From Gammaproteobacteria bacterium (GTDB taxonomy: Bacteria; Pseudomonadota; Gammaproteobacteria; Ga0077536), in contig JACQWY010000019.1 in the NCBI GenBank assembly GCA_016209015.1, positions 1 through 64,000 on the forward strand: a DNA stretch of 64,000 nt, written 5' to 3'. The position numbers and the translations under genes are program-made. Of the stretch, positions 33,033 through 41,600 are shown piece after piece (the stretch's first letter is position 1; every line of letters begins with the position of its first letter). A model generated the notes under the pieces. That model worked only from the letters and a program-made list of their open reading frames with translations. It searched no databases and was not told the DNA's origin.

Positions 33033-35588
33033 ATGAACGAAACCCGGATCGTTTTCGAAATTCGCCCGGTCATTCCCGCCGCGCTCGGCCGCATCGAAGA
33101 GCTCGCCGCCGATCTTTCGTACTGCTGGGATCGACGCATTCGCGATCTCTTCGCGAATCTCGACAGCGCGCTATGGGACGCATGCGGCCACAATCCGAAG
33201 GTGTTCCTGCGTCGCGTCTCGCAGCAGAAGCTCGATGCCGCGGCGGACAACACGGTGTTCGTTCAGGACTACGAAGCCGCGCTGTCGGGCTACGACTCCT
33301 ATCTCGCAAAGGCGGTCGACCCGCGCATCCGCGAAATCCTACAGCCCGACGAGGATCTGATCGTCTATTTCTGCGCCGAGTACGGCCTGCACGAGAGTCT
33401 GCCGCTCTACGCGGGCGGTCTCGGCGTGCTCGCCGGCGATCATTGCAAGGCGGCGAGCGATCTCGGCCTGCCGTTCATCGCCGTCGGGCTCTTCTATCGC
33501 ACGGGTTACCTGCGTCAGGAAATCGATGGCGGCGGCCGGCAGCAATTGCGCTACGTGCCCGTCAGCGGGGATGATCTGCCGTTCACGGAAGCGCGCGAGG
33601 CGAGCGGTCAGACGCTCCGGCTGCATATCGATCTGCTCGGCCGCGACGTCGCCGTCCGCGTCTGGGAAGGGCGCCTCGGGCACATCCGGCTCCTGCTCCT
33701 CGACACGGACCTCGAGACGAACACCGCGGAGGATCGGCGGATCACCTTCGAGCTCTACGGCGGCGACAAGGAGATGCGCATTGCCCAGGAGATCGTGCTC
33801 GGCGTGGGCGGCGTGCGTGCGCTGCGCGCGCTCGGCCTCGCACCCACCGTGTGGCACATCAACGAAGGCCATGCCGCGTTCATGGTGCTGGAGCGCATTC
33901 GCGAGCTGCGGCGCAAGGGCATCGACTTCCATGCGGCCCTCGAAGTCGTGGCCGCGGCGACCGTGTTCACGACCCACACCCCGGTGCCGGCGGGTCACGA
34001 CGTTTTCCCGCACGACTTGATGCGCCGCTATTTCCCGAAGCTCATCGAGGACCTCGGCATCGGCGAAGAGGGCCTGCTCGCGCTCGGCCAGAGCCCGCTC
34101 GCGGCCGACGGTTTCAACCAGACCGCACTCGCATTGCGCGGCGCGCGTTTCCGCAACGGCGTGAGCCGCGTTCACGGCGGCGTGGCGGCGAAGTGCGAAT
34201 CCTATGTCTGGCCCGACATTCCCACCGCGGAGAACCCGGTCGGCCACGTGACGAACGGCGTGCACCTGCACACCTATCTCGCGACGTCGTGGGTGAATCT
34301 GTTCGATCTGAGACTCGGGCGGCAGTGGCGCAACGAGATCTGCAACAAGGACTTCTGGCAGCGCATCGACACGCTGCCCGATCACACGTTCTGGAGCATC
34401 CGTCAGCTCCTGAAGCTCGATCTGTTGACCGACGTCCGCGAACGGCTCGCGCGCCAGTACGCACGCAACGGCATGAGCCCGGCGGAGATCACGCGCCGGC
34501 TGCAGACGCTGAAATCGGATCGCGACGTGATGCTGATCGGTTTCGCGCGCCGCTTCGCGACCTACAAGCGCGCGACGCTGCTCATCCATGATCGTGAGCG
34601 CCTCGCGCGCTTCCTCGGGGACGACGAGCGGCCTGTGATCATGCTCTTCGCCGGCAAGGCACATTCGCGCGACAGCGGCGGCCAGGAGCTCATCCGCGCG
34701 CTCTACGAGCTCTCGCTGACGCCGCAGTTCACCGGGCGGCTGTTCCTGATCGAGGACTACGACATCGCGCTCGCGCGGCGGCTCGTCTCCGGTGTGGACA
34801 TCTGGCTGAACACACCGGAATACCCGATGGAGGCGAGCGGCACCTCGGGCATGAAGGCCGCGATCAACGGCGCCGTGCATTGCTCCATCCTCGACGGCTG
34901 GTGGGCGGAGGGCTTCGAGGGCGACAACGGCTACGGCATCGTGCCGTACAGCGGGAGCCTGAGCCCCGACGAGCGCGATCGCGGCGATGCGGACTCCGTG
35001 ATGCGCGTGCTCGAGACCGAGGCGAAGCCGCTCTATTACGAGCGCAACGGCAACGGTTATTCGGCGGGCTGGGTGAAACTCGCGAAGGCTTCGATGCGTG
35101 CCGCGCTGCCGCAGTTCAACGCCGAACGGCAGGTCATCGAATACGCCGAGCGCTTCTATGCGCCTGCGGCCCAGCAGGCGCGCCGGCTGGCCGCGGACAA
35201 CTATCAGGCCGGACACGCGCTCGCCGACTGGAAGCGCCACGTGCTCGCGCACTGGCCGCAGGTCGCGGTGCGGCTGCTCGAAGGTCCGGGTTCACGCGTG
35301 ACAGCGGGTGCGTCGTTCCGGACCGCGGTCGGTGTGCGGCTCGGCGACTTGAACGCCGCGGACGTCCGCGTCGAGCTACAGCTCGGGCGCATCGCCGCCG
35401 GCCAGGTCTTCGAGCTGCTGGAGGAGCACAGCCTCTATCCGATCAACCGCGCGCCGGACGGCGAGACGGTCTTCGCGTTGACCTTGCAGCCCGCGATTTC
35501 GGGGCTCGTCGCGATGCGTGTGCGGATCTATCCGCAGCACGAGCTGCTCGCACACCGCTTCGAGCTCGGGCGCATGCTCTGGCTGTGA
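33033..35588 (+). CDS. glgP: Alpha-glucan phosphorylase (GT35, DUF3417-containing type)
   Basis: The enzyme releases glucose-1-phosphate from glycogen or maltodextrin. At 851 residues, it has the N-terminal DUF3417-like region (LAADLSYCWDRRIRDLF) and the catalytic core: YAGGLGVLAGDHCKAASDLG, WHINEGHAAF, HTPVPAGHD and the PLP region EASGTSGMKAAINGA near residue 610. The overall form is that of the shorter phosphorylase class found in many bacteria, not E. coli GlgP. ATG 33033 was preferred over GTG 33027 because AAGAAGG lies 5 nt upstream. It converges with glgC across a hairpin. Confidence 0.92.
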   Translation: MNETRIVFEIRPVIPAALGRIEELAADLSYCWDRRIRDLFANLDSALWDACGHNPKVFLRRVSQQKLDAAADNTVFVQDYEAALSGYDSYLAKAVDPRIREILQPDEDLIVYFCAEYGLHESLPLYAGGLGVLAGDHCKAASDLGLPFIAVGLFYRTGYLRQEIDGGGRQQLRYVPVSGDDLPFTEAREASGQTLRLHIDLLGRDVAVRVWEGRLGHIRLLLLDTDLETNTAEDRRITFELYGGDKEMRIAQEIVLGVGGVRALRALGLAPTVWHINEGHAAFMVLERIRELRRKGIDFHAALEVVAAATVFTTHTPVPAGHDVFPHDLMRRYFPKLIEDLGIGEEGLLALGQSPLAADGFNQTALALRGARFRNGVSRVHGGVAAKCESYVWPDIPTAENPVGHVTNGVHLHTYLATSWVNLFDLRLGRQWRNEICNKDFWQRIDTLPDHTFWSIRQLLKLDLLTDVRERLARQYARNGMSPAEITRRLQTLKSDRDVMLIGFARRFATYKRATLLIHDRERLARFLGDDERPVIMLFAGKAHSRDSGGQELIRALYELSLTPQFTGRLFLIEDYDIALARRLVSGVDIWLNTPEYPMEASGTSGMKAAINGAVHCSILDGWWAEGFEGDNGYGIVPYSGSLSPDERDRGDADSVMRVLETEAKPLYYERNGNGYSAGWVKLAKASMRAALPQFNAERQVIEYAERFYAPAAQQARRLAADNYQAGHALADWKRHVLAHWPQVAVRLLEGPGSRVTAGASFRTAVGVRLGDLNAADVRVELQLGRIAAGQVFELLEEHSLYPINRAPDGETVFALTLQPAISGLVAMRVRIYPQHELLAHRFELGRMLWL

Positions 35589-35600
35589 TGCGGAGCGCGG

Positions 35601-35623
35601 CGCGGGTAGGCGACCCGCGCCCC
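35601..35623. terminator. Hairpin between convergent glgP and glgC
   Basis: A perfect 9-bp stem (GGCGCGGGT/ACCCGCGCC) closes a 5-nt loop in the 39-nt space between the two stop codons. T-runs are weak on both sides (TTT only, at 35628-35630 on the plus strand), so it may act as a transcription-end or RNA-stabilising structure more than as a strong intrinsic terminator. Confidence 0.5.
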
Positions 35624-35627
35624 GGTT

Positions 35628-36893
35628 TCAACGCAGGAGATGGTGCTCCTGACCGAGCGTTTCCGGCGTCACGAGGATCACGCCGCCGGGACTGACGAAG
35701 AAGCGTTCTTTGTCGCGCGCGGGGTCCTGCCCGATGATCGTGTGCGGCGGGATCACGCAGCCCTTGTCGATGACCGCGTGCCGGATCTTGCAGCCGGGAC
35801 CGATGCTGACGTCGGGCAATACGACGCAGTCCTCGAGCTCGCTCTCGAGCTCCACGTGCACGTTCGAGAACAGCAGCGAGCGGGCGAGCCGGGCGCCCGC
35901 CACGATGCAGCCACCCGAGACCATCGAATCCACGGCGTGACCGCGCCGGCCGTCGTCGTCGAACACGAATTTCGCGGGCGGCGTCTGCTCCTGGTACGTC
36001 CAGATCGGCCAGTCGCGGTCGTAGAGGTTCAGTGCCGGCGTCACGCCGAGGAGCTCCATGTTCGCCCGGTAATAGGCGTCCACCGTGCCGACGTCGCGCC
36101 AGTACGCCGGCGCGTCGCCACCCGTTCCGCGGAAGGGATAGGCAAGCACGCGATAACGGCCGATGACCGAAGGGATGATGTCCTTGCCGAAGTCGTGACT
36201 CGAGCGCGGCGTGTCGCGATCCTTGATGAGCTGCTCGTAGAGGAACTGCGTGTTGAAGACGTAGATGCCCATCGAGGCGAGCGCGTAACCGTCGCGGCCC
36301 GGCATGCACTGCGGATGCTCGGGCTTCTCGTCGAATTTCTTCACCCGGAATTCGTCGTCGATCGTCATCACGCCGAAGGAGCGCGCATCCGCGACCGGTA
36401 CCTCGATGCAGCCAATCGTCATGTCGGCCCCGCTCTCGTCGTGGTAGGCGATCATCAGACCGTAGTCCATCTTGTAGATGTGATCGCCCGCGAGGACGAG
36501 CACGAACGAGGGATCGTGATCGCGCAGGATGTCGAGGTTCTGGTAGACCGCGTCCGCCGTGCCCGCGTACCACTCGTTGTCGACGCGCTGCGAAGCCGGG
36601 AGGATTTCCATGAACTCCCCGAGCTCGCTGCGCAGGAAGCCCCAGCCGCGATAGAGGTGGCGCAGGAGCGAGTGTGCCTTGTACTGGGTGAGCACGGCGA
36701 TGCGGCGCACGCCCGAGTTGACGCAGTTGGAGAGCGGAAAATCGATGATCCTGAACTTGCCGCCGAACGGCACCGCAGGCTTGGCCCGCCAGCGCGTCAG
36801 ACCCTGCAGGCGGTCACCGCGGCCCCCCGCGAGAATCAGTGCCAATGTGTCGCGAGTGAGTCGGCTGACGTAGCGTTTGTCGGCGCTTTCCAC
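35628..36893 (-). CDS. glgC: Glucose-1-phosphate adenylyltransferase (ADP-glucose pyrophosphorylase)
   Basis: The enzyme makes ADP-glucose from glucose-1-phosphate and ATP, releasing PPi, and is the committed step of glycogen synthesis. The 421-residue protein has the nucleotidyltransferase motif [13 protein letters not shown] with [11 protein letters not shown], then [22 protein letters not shown] and a left-handed beta-helix C-terminus ([19 protein letters not shown]). The start is GTG at 36893 with AGGAG 7 nt upstream. It supplies GlgA, encoded nearby. The allosteric Arg/Lys-rich N-terminus is present ([10 protein letters not shown]). Confidence 0.95.
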   Translation of the reverse strand: MESADKRYVSRLTRDTLALILAGGRGDRLQGLTRWRAKPAVPFGGKFRIIDFPLSNCVNSGVRRIAVLTQYKAHSLLRHLYRGWGFLRSELGEFMEILPASQRVDNEWYAGTADAVYQNLDILRDHDPSFVLVLAGDHIYKMDYGLMIAYHDESGADMTIGCIEVPVADARSFGVMTIDDEFRVKKFDEKPEHPQCMPGRDGYALASMGIYVFNTQFLYEQLIKDRDTPRSSHDFGKDIIPSVIGRYRVLAYPFRGTGGDAPAYWRDVGTVDAYYRANMELLGVTPALNLYDRDWPIWTYQEQTPPAKFVFDDDGRRGHAVDSMVSGGCIVAGARLARSLLFSNVHVELESELEDCVVLPDVSIGPGCKIRHAVIDKGCVIPPHTIIGQDPARDKERFFVSPGGVILVTPETLGQEHHLLR

Positions 36894-37175
36894 GAGTGGC
36901 TCCTGATGAAATCCGTTCCGAGACCAATGATATCACCCGCCCCCGCACGCGGTTCAGCGGAGCGACGGACCGGCGGACGGAGCACACTGCGCCGACGACG
37001 AACACGGCCGCGGGCGCTCGCGCCCCGGGATCCTTATCGACCGCTGGGCGGGACGACTGATCGGAAATGTTGAGGTCGGGGAGGACGTTTTACCGCCAGA
37101 CGGACGGCGGAGTGGCGAAGGCGCGAGGGAGAGAGGTTGCGCGTCCGGCCGCCGAGCGACCGGACGCGGACTGGA

Positions 37176-37490
37176 TCAGGCGGCGCGCTGCAGGCCCTGG
37201 GTATGCGCTTCGACGGGCTTGAGCGTTTCGACGGCAAGGGTCTCGATCGGCTCGCGCCGCTGTGTGCGCGGATCCGGCGTGCGCAGGGCGATCAGGCTGA
37301 CTTCGGCGACGCGGGTGAAGAGCAACGTGCCCACCGCGAAGCCGAAGGACAGGAAGAACGTCTTGAACATCAGGGCGTCGGGCAACACGCCCGGGAACCG
37401 GGTCACGCCGACGAGGGAAATCGCAGCTCCAATCAAACCAGCGAGTCCAACGGCGTCACTTACGGCGAAGAACCAATGTTTATTTTTCAT
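37176..37490 (-). CDS. Small two-helix membrane protein
   Basis: This 104-residue protein has two predicted membrane segments, at about residues 9-30 (VSDAVGLAGLIGAAISLVGV) and 43-66 (KTFFLSFGFAVGTLLFTRVAEV), and a polar tail with RTPDPRTQRREP. Codon use is normal for the region. I do not recognise a family. The upstream side contains two 14-bp palindromes (37539-37552 and 37647-37660) that could be control sites. It is on the same strand as the sox genes but 270 nt downstream of soxA. Confidence 0.55.
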   Translation of the reverse strand: MKNKHWFFAVSDAVGLAGLIGAAISLVGVTRFPGVLPDALMFKTFFLSFGFAVGTLLFTRVAEVSLIALRTPDPRTQRREPIETLAVETLKPVEAHTQGLQRAA

Positions 37491-37760
37491 CGAGCTTGCA
37501 TCTCTACTGTAATGATTTTTTTCATTTCTAAGCGCGTCCCGAACATGTTCGGAAAGCGTTCCTGACGGGGAGGGATGATAGCTTCGACAGGCGACCGATC
37601 TGTGATACGCGCCGCACTCGACCGGCCAGCAGGGGGATCTTTAACAGTATTTATAAATACGTCACACGTTTGGGCCGGATCTGCCCGCGGAGATCACGAA
37701 CGAGGCGGAGATTCCGCGAATAAGTGTGCATTCCCGAGATGTGATGAATGCCAAGCAGTC

Positions 37761-38600
37761 TCAACGATGCAGGCCTGGCGCGACGATCGGCAGTCCGTTC
37801 GCCATCACCGCGAGGAAATATTCGAGGTCCGAGAGCTCTTCGCTCTGCGCTGCGGGCGCTTCGGCGCCTGTCTGCTCGTAACATCCTTCGAAGCGTGCGT
37901 GCAGCGTGCCCATCCCGCCCCAGCTCAACCCGTAGACCGGGTAGTGATTGCCCACGCCGAGCAGCGGCATGAGCGGCTGCTCGCGCAGATGGTGACCGAC
38001 GGCCGTCACATGGCAATCGGCGCAGGAGAAATTCCGCTGCCCCCGTTTCGTGTAGAAGAGCGCGCGACCGGCTTCGTAATGACGCAGCGCGGCCGGCGTC
38101 GCGGGATCGGCGATCGCGAGCGGCTGGTCGCGCGCGACGAAGCCGAGATATGCGAGCAGCGCCTTCATCGGTGCACCCTCGACCGCGAGCTCACGTGCGC
38201 CGTGTGCAATCCGGCATGCGTTGACGGCGCGCGACAGGGTGGTCACCTCGCCACCATCCGCATCGATGCGCGGAAAACGGGCGGCGGCGCCTGCGCCGGC
38301 GTTCGGGAAACAGGCCTCCAGCGTCGCGCCGTCCGGCAGCGGCGCCGCGAATGCGGCGCGGCCTTCGTCGATCGCGAACTCATAGGGCGGGAACTCGTTG
38401 AGGTCCTCCCACTGCCGCTTCAAACCGGCATCGATCGCGTACGCGCCGAGCACGTAATCGGCAGGGGCGAGCTGCGGAAATCGTTCCGCGTAGGCGGCGC
38501 GGAACGCCGCGCGATCTGCAGCGGGGTCCGCGGCGGCGATGAGCGCGCACGCGAGCAGGCCACAGCAGACGAGCGCGCTAGAGCGTCGCGTCGAGCGCAT
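37761..38600 (-). CDS. soxA: SoxA, thiosulfate-binding cytochrome c subunit (single-heme type)
   Basis: With SoxX, SoxA attaches thiosulfate to the carrier SoxY in the periplasm. The 279-residue protein has a signal peptide, one CxxCH heme site (CADCH, residues 193-197) and the catalytic cysteine Cys240 in RFEGCYEQ, which serves as distal heme ligand and persulfide in the family. The place of the first heme in diheme SoxA is a remnant, NACRIAHG near 128, without CxxCH. The start overlaps soxZ by 23 nt. No soxB or soxCD follows. Confidence 0.93.
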   Translation of the reverse strand: MRSTRRSSALVCCGLLACALIAAADPAADRAAFRAAYAERFPQLAPADYVLGAYAIDAGLKRQWEDLNEFPPYEFAIDEGRAAFAAPLPDGATLEACFPNAGAGAAARFPRIDADGGEVTTLSRAVNACRIAHGARELAVEGAPMKALLAYLGFVARDQPLAIADPATPAALRHYEAGRALFYTKRGQRNFSCADCHVTAVGHHLREQPLMPLLGVGNHYPVYGLSWGGMGTLHARFEGCYEQTGAEAPAAQSEELSDLEYFLAVMANGLPIVAPGLHR

Positions 38601-38889
38601 CGCTCTCGCCGTGATTGTCCTCCCAGCGGATGCTCAGGTGGTCGCCTGCCCTGGCGCCGCCGAATTCGAAGGACAGATAGGGATCCTTCGCGATTCCGAA
38701 GCCCCAGTGCGCCGTAAACACGGCCGCGCCGTTGTGCTCGCAGCGCACGGTGTGGATGTAGTGCGGATCGCGCTGCGGCTGGCCCTCGCGCCCCAGGCTG
38801 CCGACGTCCATGGGATGGCGAATCAGCGCCCGCACGGTCGCCACGCCGTCCTTGATCGCGGTGCGCAGCTTGATGGTGCCGGTCGTCAC
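38578..38889 (-). CDS. soxZ: SoxZ, sulfur-carrier partner of SoxY
   Basis: SoxZ forms the SoxYZ heterodimer that carries sulfur intermediates. The 103-residue protein shows the family's KLRTAIKDGVATVRALIRHPM opening, KDPYLSFEFGG and SIRWEDNHGES, with no cysteine motif for catalysis and no signal peptide, as expected since it is exported with SoxY. The start is GTG at 38889, overlapping the soxY stop as GTGA, which indicates translational coupling. Confidence 0.93.
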   Translation of the reverse strand: MTTGTIKLRTAIKDGVATVRALIRHPMDVGSLGREGQPQRDPHYIHTVRCEHNGAAVFTAHWGFGIAKDPYLSFEFGGARAGDHLSIRWEDNHGESDALDATL

Positions 38890-39362
38890 GAGATCGTCCC
38901 GCAGCCGCCGACGGTGACGCGCACCGCTTTGCGCGCGATGTAGACGCCGTTCGCCGTGCGGACGACGGCACAGACGTCGCAGGATTCCGCGAGCTTCACC
39001 CGCGTCGCGACGAAGGGCCGGGTCGTCGGCCCGAGCTCGAAGGAGGCGAGCAGCGGCACGGGATTGCGGCTCGCGAGTATCGCAATCTCGCGCACCTCGG
39101 GCAGATCGACCGCTATCTTCACCGGCACTACCGCGCCGTTCTCCGCGAGCTCCGCCATGCCGATCGTGATCTTCTCGCTCGTCAGCGGCAGGGCATCGCC
39201 CGCGAGTGCGGCAATCGTCTCGTCGAGCTTCTCGGCGTGGAACGCGCGCACGGGGCGCGCGGCCAGCGCCGCGCGCCACGCGCCGAGCACGGGCAGGGTC
39301 GCGAGCGCCAGCAACCGGCCGAGCCAGCGACGGCGTGCGGAGTCGTGTCGCTCGGTGCTCAC
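38886..39362 (-). CDS. soxY: SoxY, sulfur-carrying subunit
   Basis: SoxY holds oxidising sulfur on a C-terminal cysteine. The 158-residue precursor has a twin-arginine-like signal (ARRRWLGRLLALATLP) and ends with VGGCGTIS. The carrier Cys154 thus lies in the expected GGCG swinging arm, but three residues follow rather than the usual GGCGG-type end. CDVCAVV near 128-131 adds two more cysteines. The start is GTG at 39362, overlapping soxX by GTGA. Confidence 0.92.
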   Translation of the reverse strand: MSTERHDSARRRWLGRLLALATLPVLGAWRAALAARPVRAFHAEKLDETIAALAGDALPLTSEKITIGMAELAENGAVVPVKIAVDLPEVREIAILASRNPVPLLASFELGPTTRPFVATRVKLAESCDVCAVVRTANGVYIARKAVRVTVGGCGTIS

Positions 39363-39733
39363 AGGGTGTAGAGGAACTGCACGAGTGCCTCGATTTCCTC
39401 GTCTTTCAGGATGCGGTGCCGGCCGTACGGCGGCATCAGTGTATCGGGATTGAAATCGCGGGCATCGCGGATCCGTGCGCGCAGGACTGCAGGGTCGGGG
39501 AAGCGGCGTCGCATGTCCGCGAGCCCCGGCCCGACGTCACCCGCCTGATCGGCCCCGGCGAGGGCGTGACACGACACGCAACTGCCCTTGTCCGGTGCGA
39601 GCGCGATGGCCCGCCCGGACGCGGCTGCTTCGGCATGGGAGACCAGGGGCAGGACGGCGAGCAGCGCGAGCGCCGCGCCGCGGCCGACGGAATCCGCGGG
39701 CCGGCGCGCTTCAGCCGCCGCGTCGTTCCTCAT
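39359..39733 (-). CDS. soxX: SoxX, monoheme cytochrome c
   Basis: SoxX is the electron-accepting subunit of the SoxXA complex. The 124-residue protein has a signal segment (residues 18-36), CxxCH at 52-56 (CVSCH), and Met100 in NPDTLMPPYG as the likely axial ligand, followed by the conserved LKDEEIEALVQFLYTL end. The ATG at 39733 lies within the end of bepA (23-nt overlap), so bepA and the sox genes probably form one transcript. Confidence 0.9.
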   Translation of the reverse strand: MRNDAAAEARRPADSVGRGAALALLAVLPLVSHAEAAASGRAIALAPDKGSCVSCHALAGADQAGDVGPGLADMRRRFPDPAVLRARIRDARDFNPDTLMPPYGRHRILKDEEIEALVQFLYTL

Positions 39734-41270
39734 CGCCTTCCCGCCGCTTTTTCTTCTTGCCGCCGTCCAGCGCGTCCATCTCGTTCGTGACGTCCTCCAT
39801 GCGGGCGTCGATGCGATGGCGCTGATAGTGCGTGATGCCCGGCGTGGTCTGGGCGATCCGCAGCTGCTCGAGCGCGAACTCGAGCTCGCCGACGCTGCGG
39901 TAGTACTCGGCGAGCGTGAAATGCGAATTGCCCTTGTCGCCCAGCTTCTCCTCGGATTCGGCCTTGAGCTTGTAGTAGCGGGGATCCCGGTGATCGGGAT
40001 CGCCGAAATCGCGGAGGATCTTGTGGGCGACGTCGGCCTTGTCGGTCTGGTTGAGCAGCGCGACGTAGCCATAGGTCGCCGCACGGCTGTCCGGAACCTT
40101 GGTGCGGGCGGCATTGAAGATTTCGAGCGCGCGCTCGTAATTGCCGGCCTTCTGCTCGAGGCGGGCCTCGGCGAGCGTGAACGCCACGATCTCCGGCTGC
40201 TCCTTGCGGAGCTTCGCGAGCTCGCGACGGGCGCGATCGAAATCGCCGGCGTCCGTGCAGGCGAGCGCATAGCCGTAATGAGCGATCGTGCGCTTCGCGG
40301 CCGTGCCGTTGTTCAACTGGGTCTCGTAGTAGGACTTCGCCTGGCCGGGATCGCTGGCGGCGGCGACATTGAGCTTCGTCCAGATGAGCGCGAAGTCGTA
40401 GCTGTCCTCGCGCACCGGCGCGGTCCCCATCTTCTCGGCGCGGTCCCGCGCTTCGGCGATACGGTTGACGGTGACCGGGTGAGTGCGCAGGTATTCCGGG
40501 ATTTGCTTCGGATCGGAGAAGCGGTTCGCGGCCTGCAGGCGTTCGAAGAATGCGCCCATCGCGTTCGGATCGTAGCCCGCCTCGTGCAGGAGCTGGATGC
40601 CGATACGATCCGCCTCGCGCTCGTTCTCACGCGTGAAATTGATCTGGTACTGCTGCTGAGCGGCGGTCACGGTCATCATCGCGCCCATGCCGGCCTGCGG
40701 GCTGATCGCGGCGAGCGCGAGCGCGCCGAGCAGCGCGGCGTAGGAGGGAATGCTCATGCGGCTCGCCGCCTCGATCATGCGCGCGCCGTGACGCTGGGTG
40801 AGGTGCGAGATTTCGTGCGCGAGCACGGAGGCGATTTCGCTCTCGTTGTGGGCCGCGAGGATGAGGCCCGTGTGCACGCCGACGTAGCCGCCCGGCACGG
40901 CGAAGGCGTTGATCACCGGACTGTCGAGCATGAAGAAGTGGAAGTCGCCGTAATAGCCCGAATACTTGCCGACGCTCATTCCGATCCGCTCGATGTAGTC
41001 CTCGACCTCCTCGTCCGTGACGACCGGCGCCTGATGGCGGACGTGACGCATGAACGCGTCGCCGAGCTGCTTCTCCTGCTCGGGCGAAATCAGCGCACCC
41101 GCCGAATCACCGAAATCGGGCAGGGTTTCGGTCGCGGTCTCCAGTGGGTTGTCTGCAGCCACGACGAGGATCGGCGAGCATAGTGCACAGGCGAGCGCGA
41201 GGCGGCGCAGCCGTGAACCCGGGCCCGGCGCGGCGTATCGATTTCGGGCACTTGGGAATGATGGAGTCAC
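39711..41270 (-). CDS. bepA: M48 zinc protease with TPR domain, BepA-like
   Basis: BepA-type proteases degrade or help to assemble outer-membrane proteins such as LptD. The 519-residue protein has a signal peptide (about 20-38), the M48 motif HEISH at residues 152-156 followed by the distal zinc Glu in ENEREADRIG, and four or so C-terminal TPR-like repeats, as in E. coli BepA. Family length is about 490. The start is GTG at 41270, and a GGCGG-like site lies upstream. It leads the sox gene string and probably has its own function there. Confidence 0.88.
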   Translation of the reverse strand: MTPSFPSARNRYAAPGPGSRLRRLALACALCSPILVVAADNPLETATETLPDFGDSAGALISPEQEKQLGDAFMRHVRHQAPVVTDEEVEDYIERIGMSVGKYSGYYGDFHFFMLDSPVINAFAVPGGYVGVHTGLILAAHNESEIASVLAHEISHLTQRHGARMIEAASRMSIPSYAALLGALALAAISPQAGMGAMMTVTAAQQQYQINFTRENEREADRIGIQLLHEAGYDPNAMGAFFERLQAANRFSDPKQIPEYLRTHPVTVNRIAEARDRAEKMGTAPVREDSYDFALIWTKLNVAAASDPGQAKSYYETQLNNGTAAKRTIAHYGYALACTDAGDFDRARRELAKLRKEQPEIVAFTLAEARLEQKAGNYERALEIFNAARTKVPDSRAATYGYVALLNQTDKADVAHKILRDFGDPDHRDPRYYKLKAESEEKLGDKGNSHFTLAEYYRSVGELEFALEQLRIAQTTPGITHYQRHRIDARMEDVTNEMDALDGGKKKKRREGDEERRGG

Positions 41271-41383
41271 GGGTTCCGCCTGGGATGGGACGAGCGATGC
41301 GGGCGATCATAGCGCCCACCGGGACAGACTGGCCATTCGAACGCGAGTTCAATATGTATAGGAATGTGTAGAAAGGCCTGAAT

Positions 41384-41521
41384 AAGTCCATCCTGGACTT
41401 TTCAGAGCACGGTCGGCAAGAAGCGTGGTTCTTGCCGACCTTACGTGAACAATGGCTTACGCCACTGTTCACGGCGGCACATCCTGTGCCGCCGGAAGCT
41501 CTGAACTTGTTCGGAGCTTCC
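41384..41521 (+). repeat. Array of five stem-loops upstream of pfp
   Basis: Five inverted repeats follow each other: 41384-41400 (AAGTCC, loop ATCCT, 6-bp stem); 41411-41440 (perfect 12-bp stem GGTCGGCAAGAA/TTCTTGCCGACC); 41445-41472 (GTGAACA stem with an inner GGC stem); 41473-41493 (perfect 8-bp GGCGGCAC/GTGCCGCC, loop ATCCT again); 41494-41521 (8-bp GGAAGCTC/GAGCTTCC). The last three touch without a spacer base. The array lies between the divergent bepA and pfp genes and would be in the pfp leader or could be a REP/MITE-like element. No coding frame spans it. Confidence 0.8.
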
Positions 41522-41600
41522 TATATTCTATGTACCCGATCGCTCCCAGGCGTTCGTGGTGCGCGCGGTTCTACGAGTGGAAGCTGACGGAGGCGAATCC

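Noticed and set aside
33339-35252. Minus-strand frame opposite glgP
   Set aside because: Shadow; glgP has clear phosphorylase motifs on the plus strand.
37539-37552. LexA (DinR-type) box
   Set aside because: The GAAC/GTTC halves are separated by 2 rather than 4 bases, and the helicase box indicates an E. coli-type LexA site in this genome.
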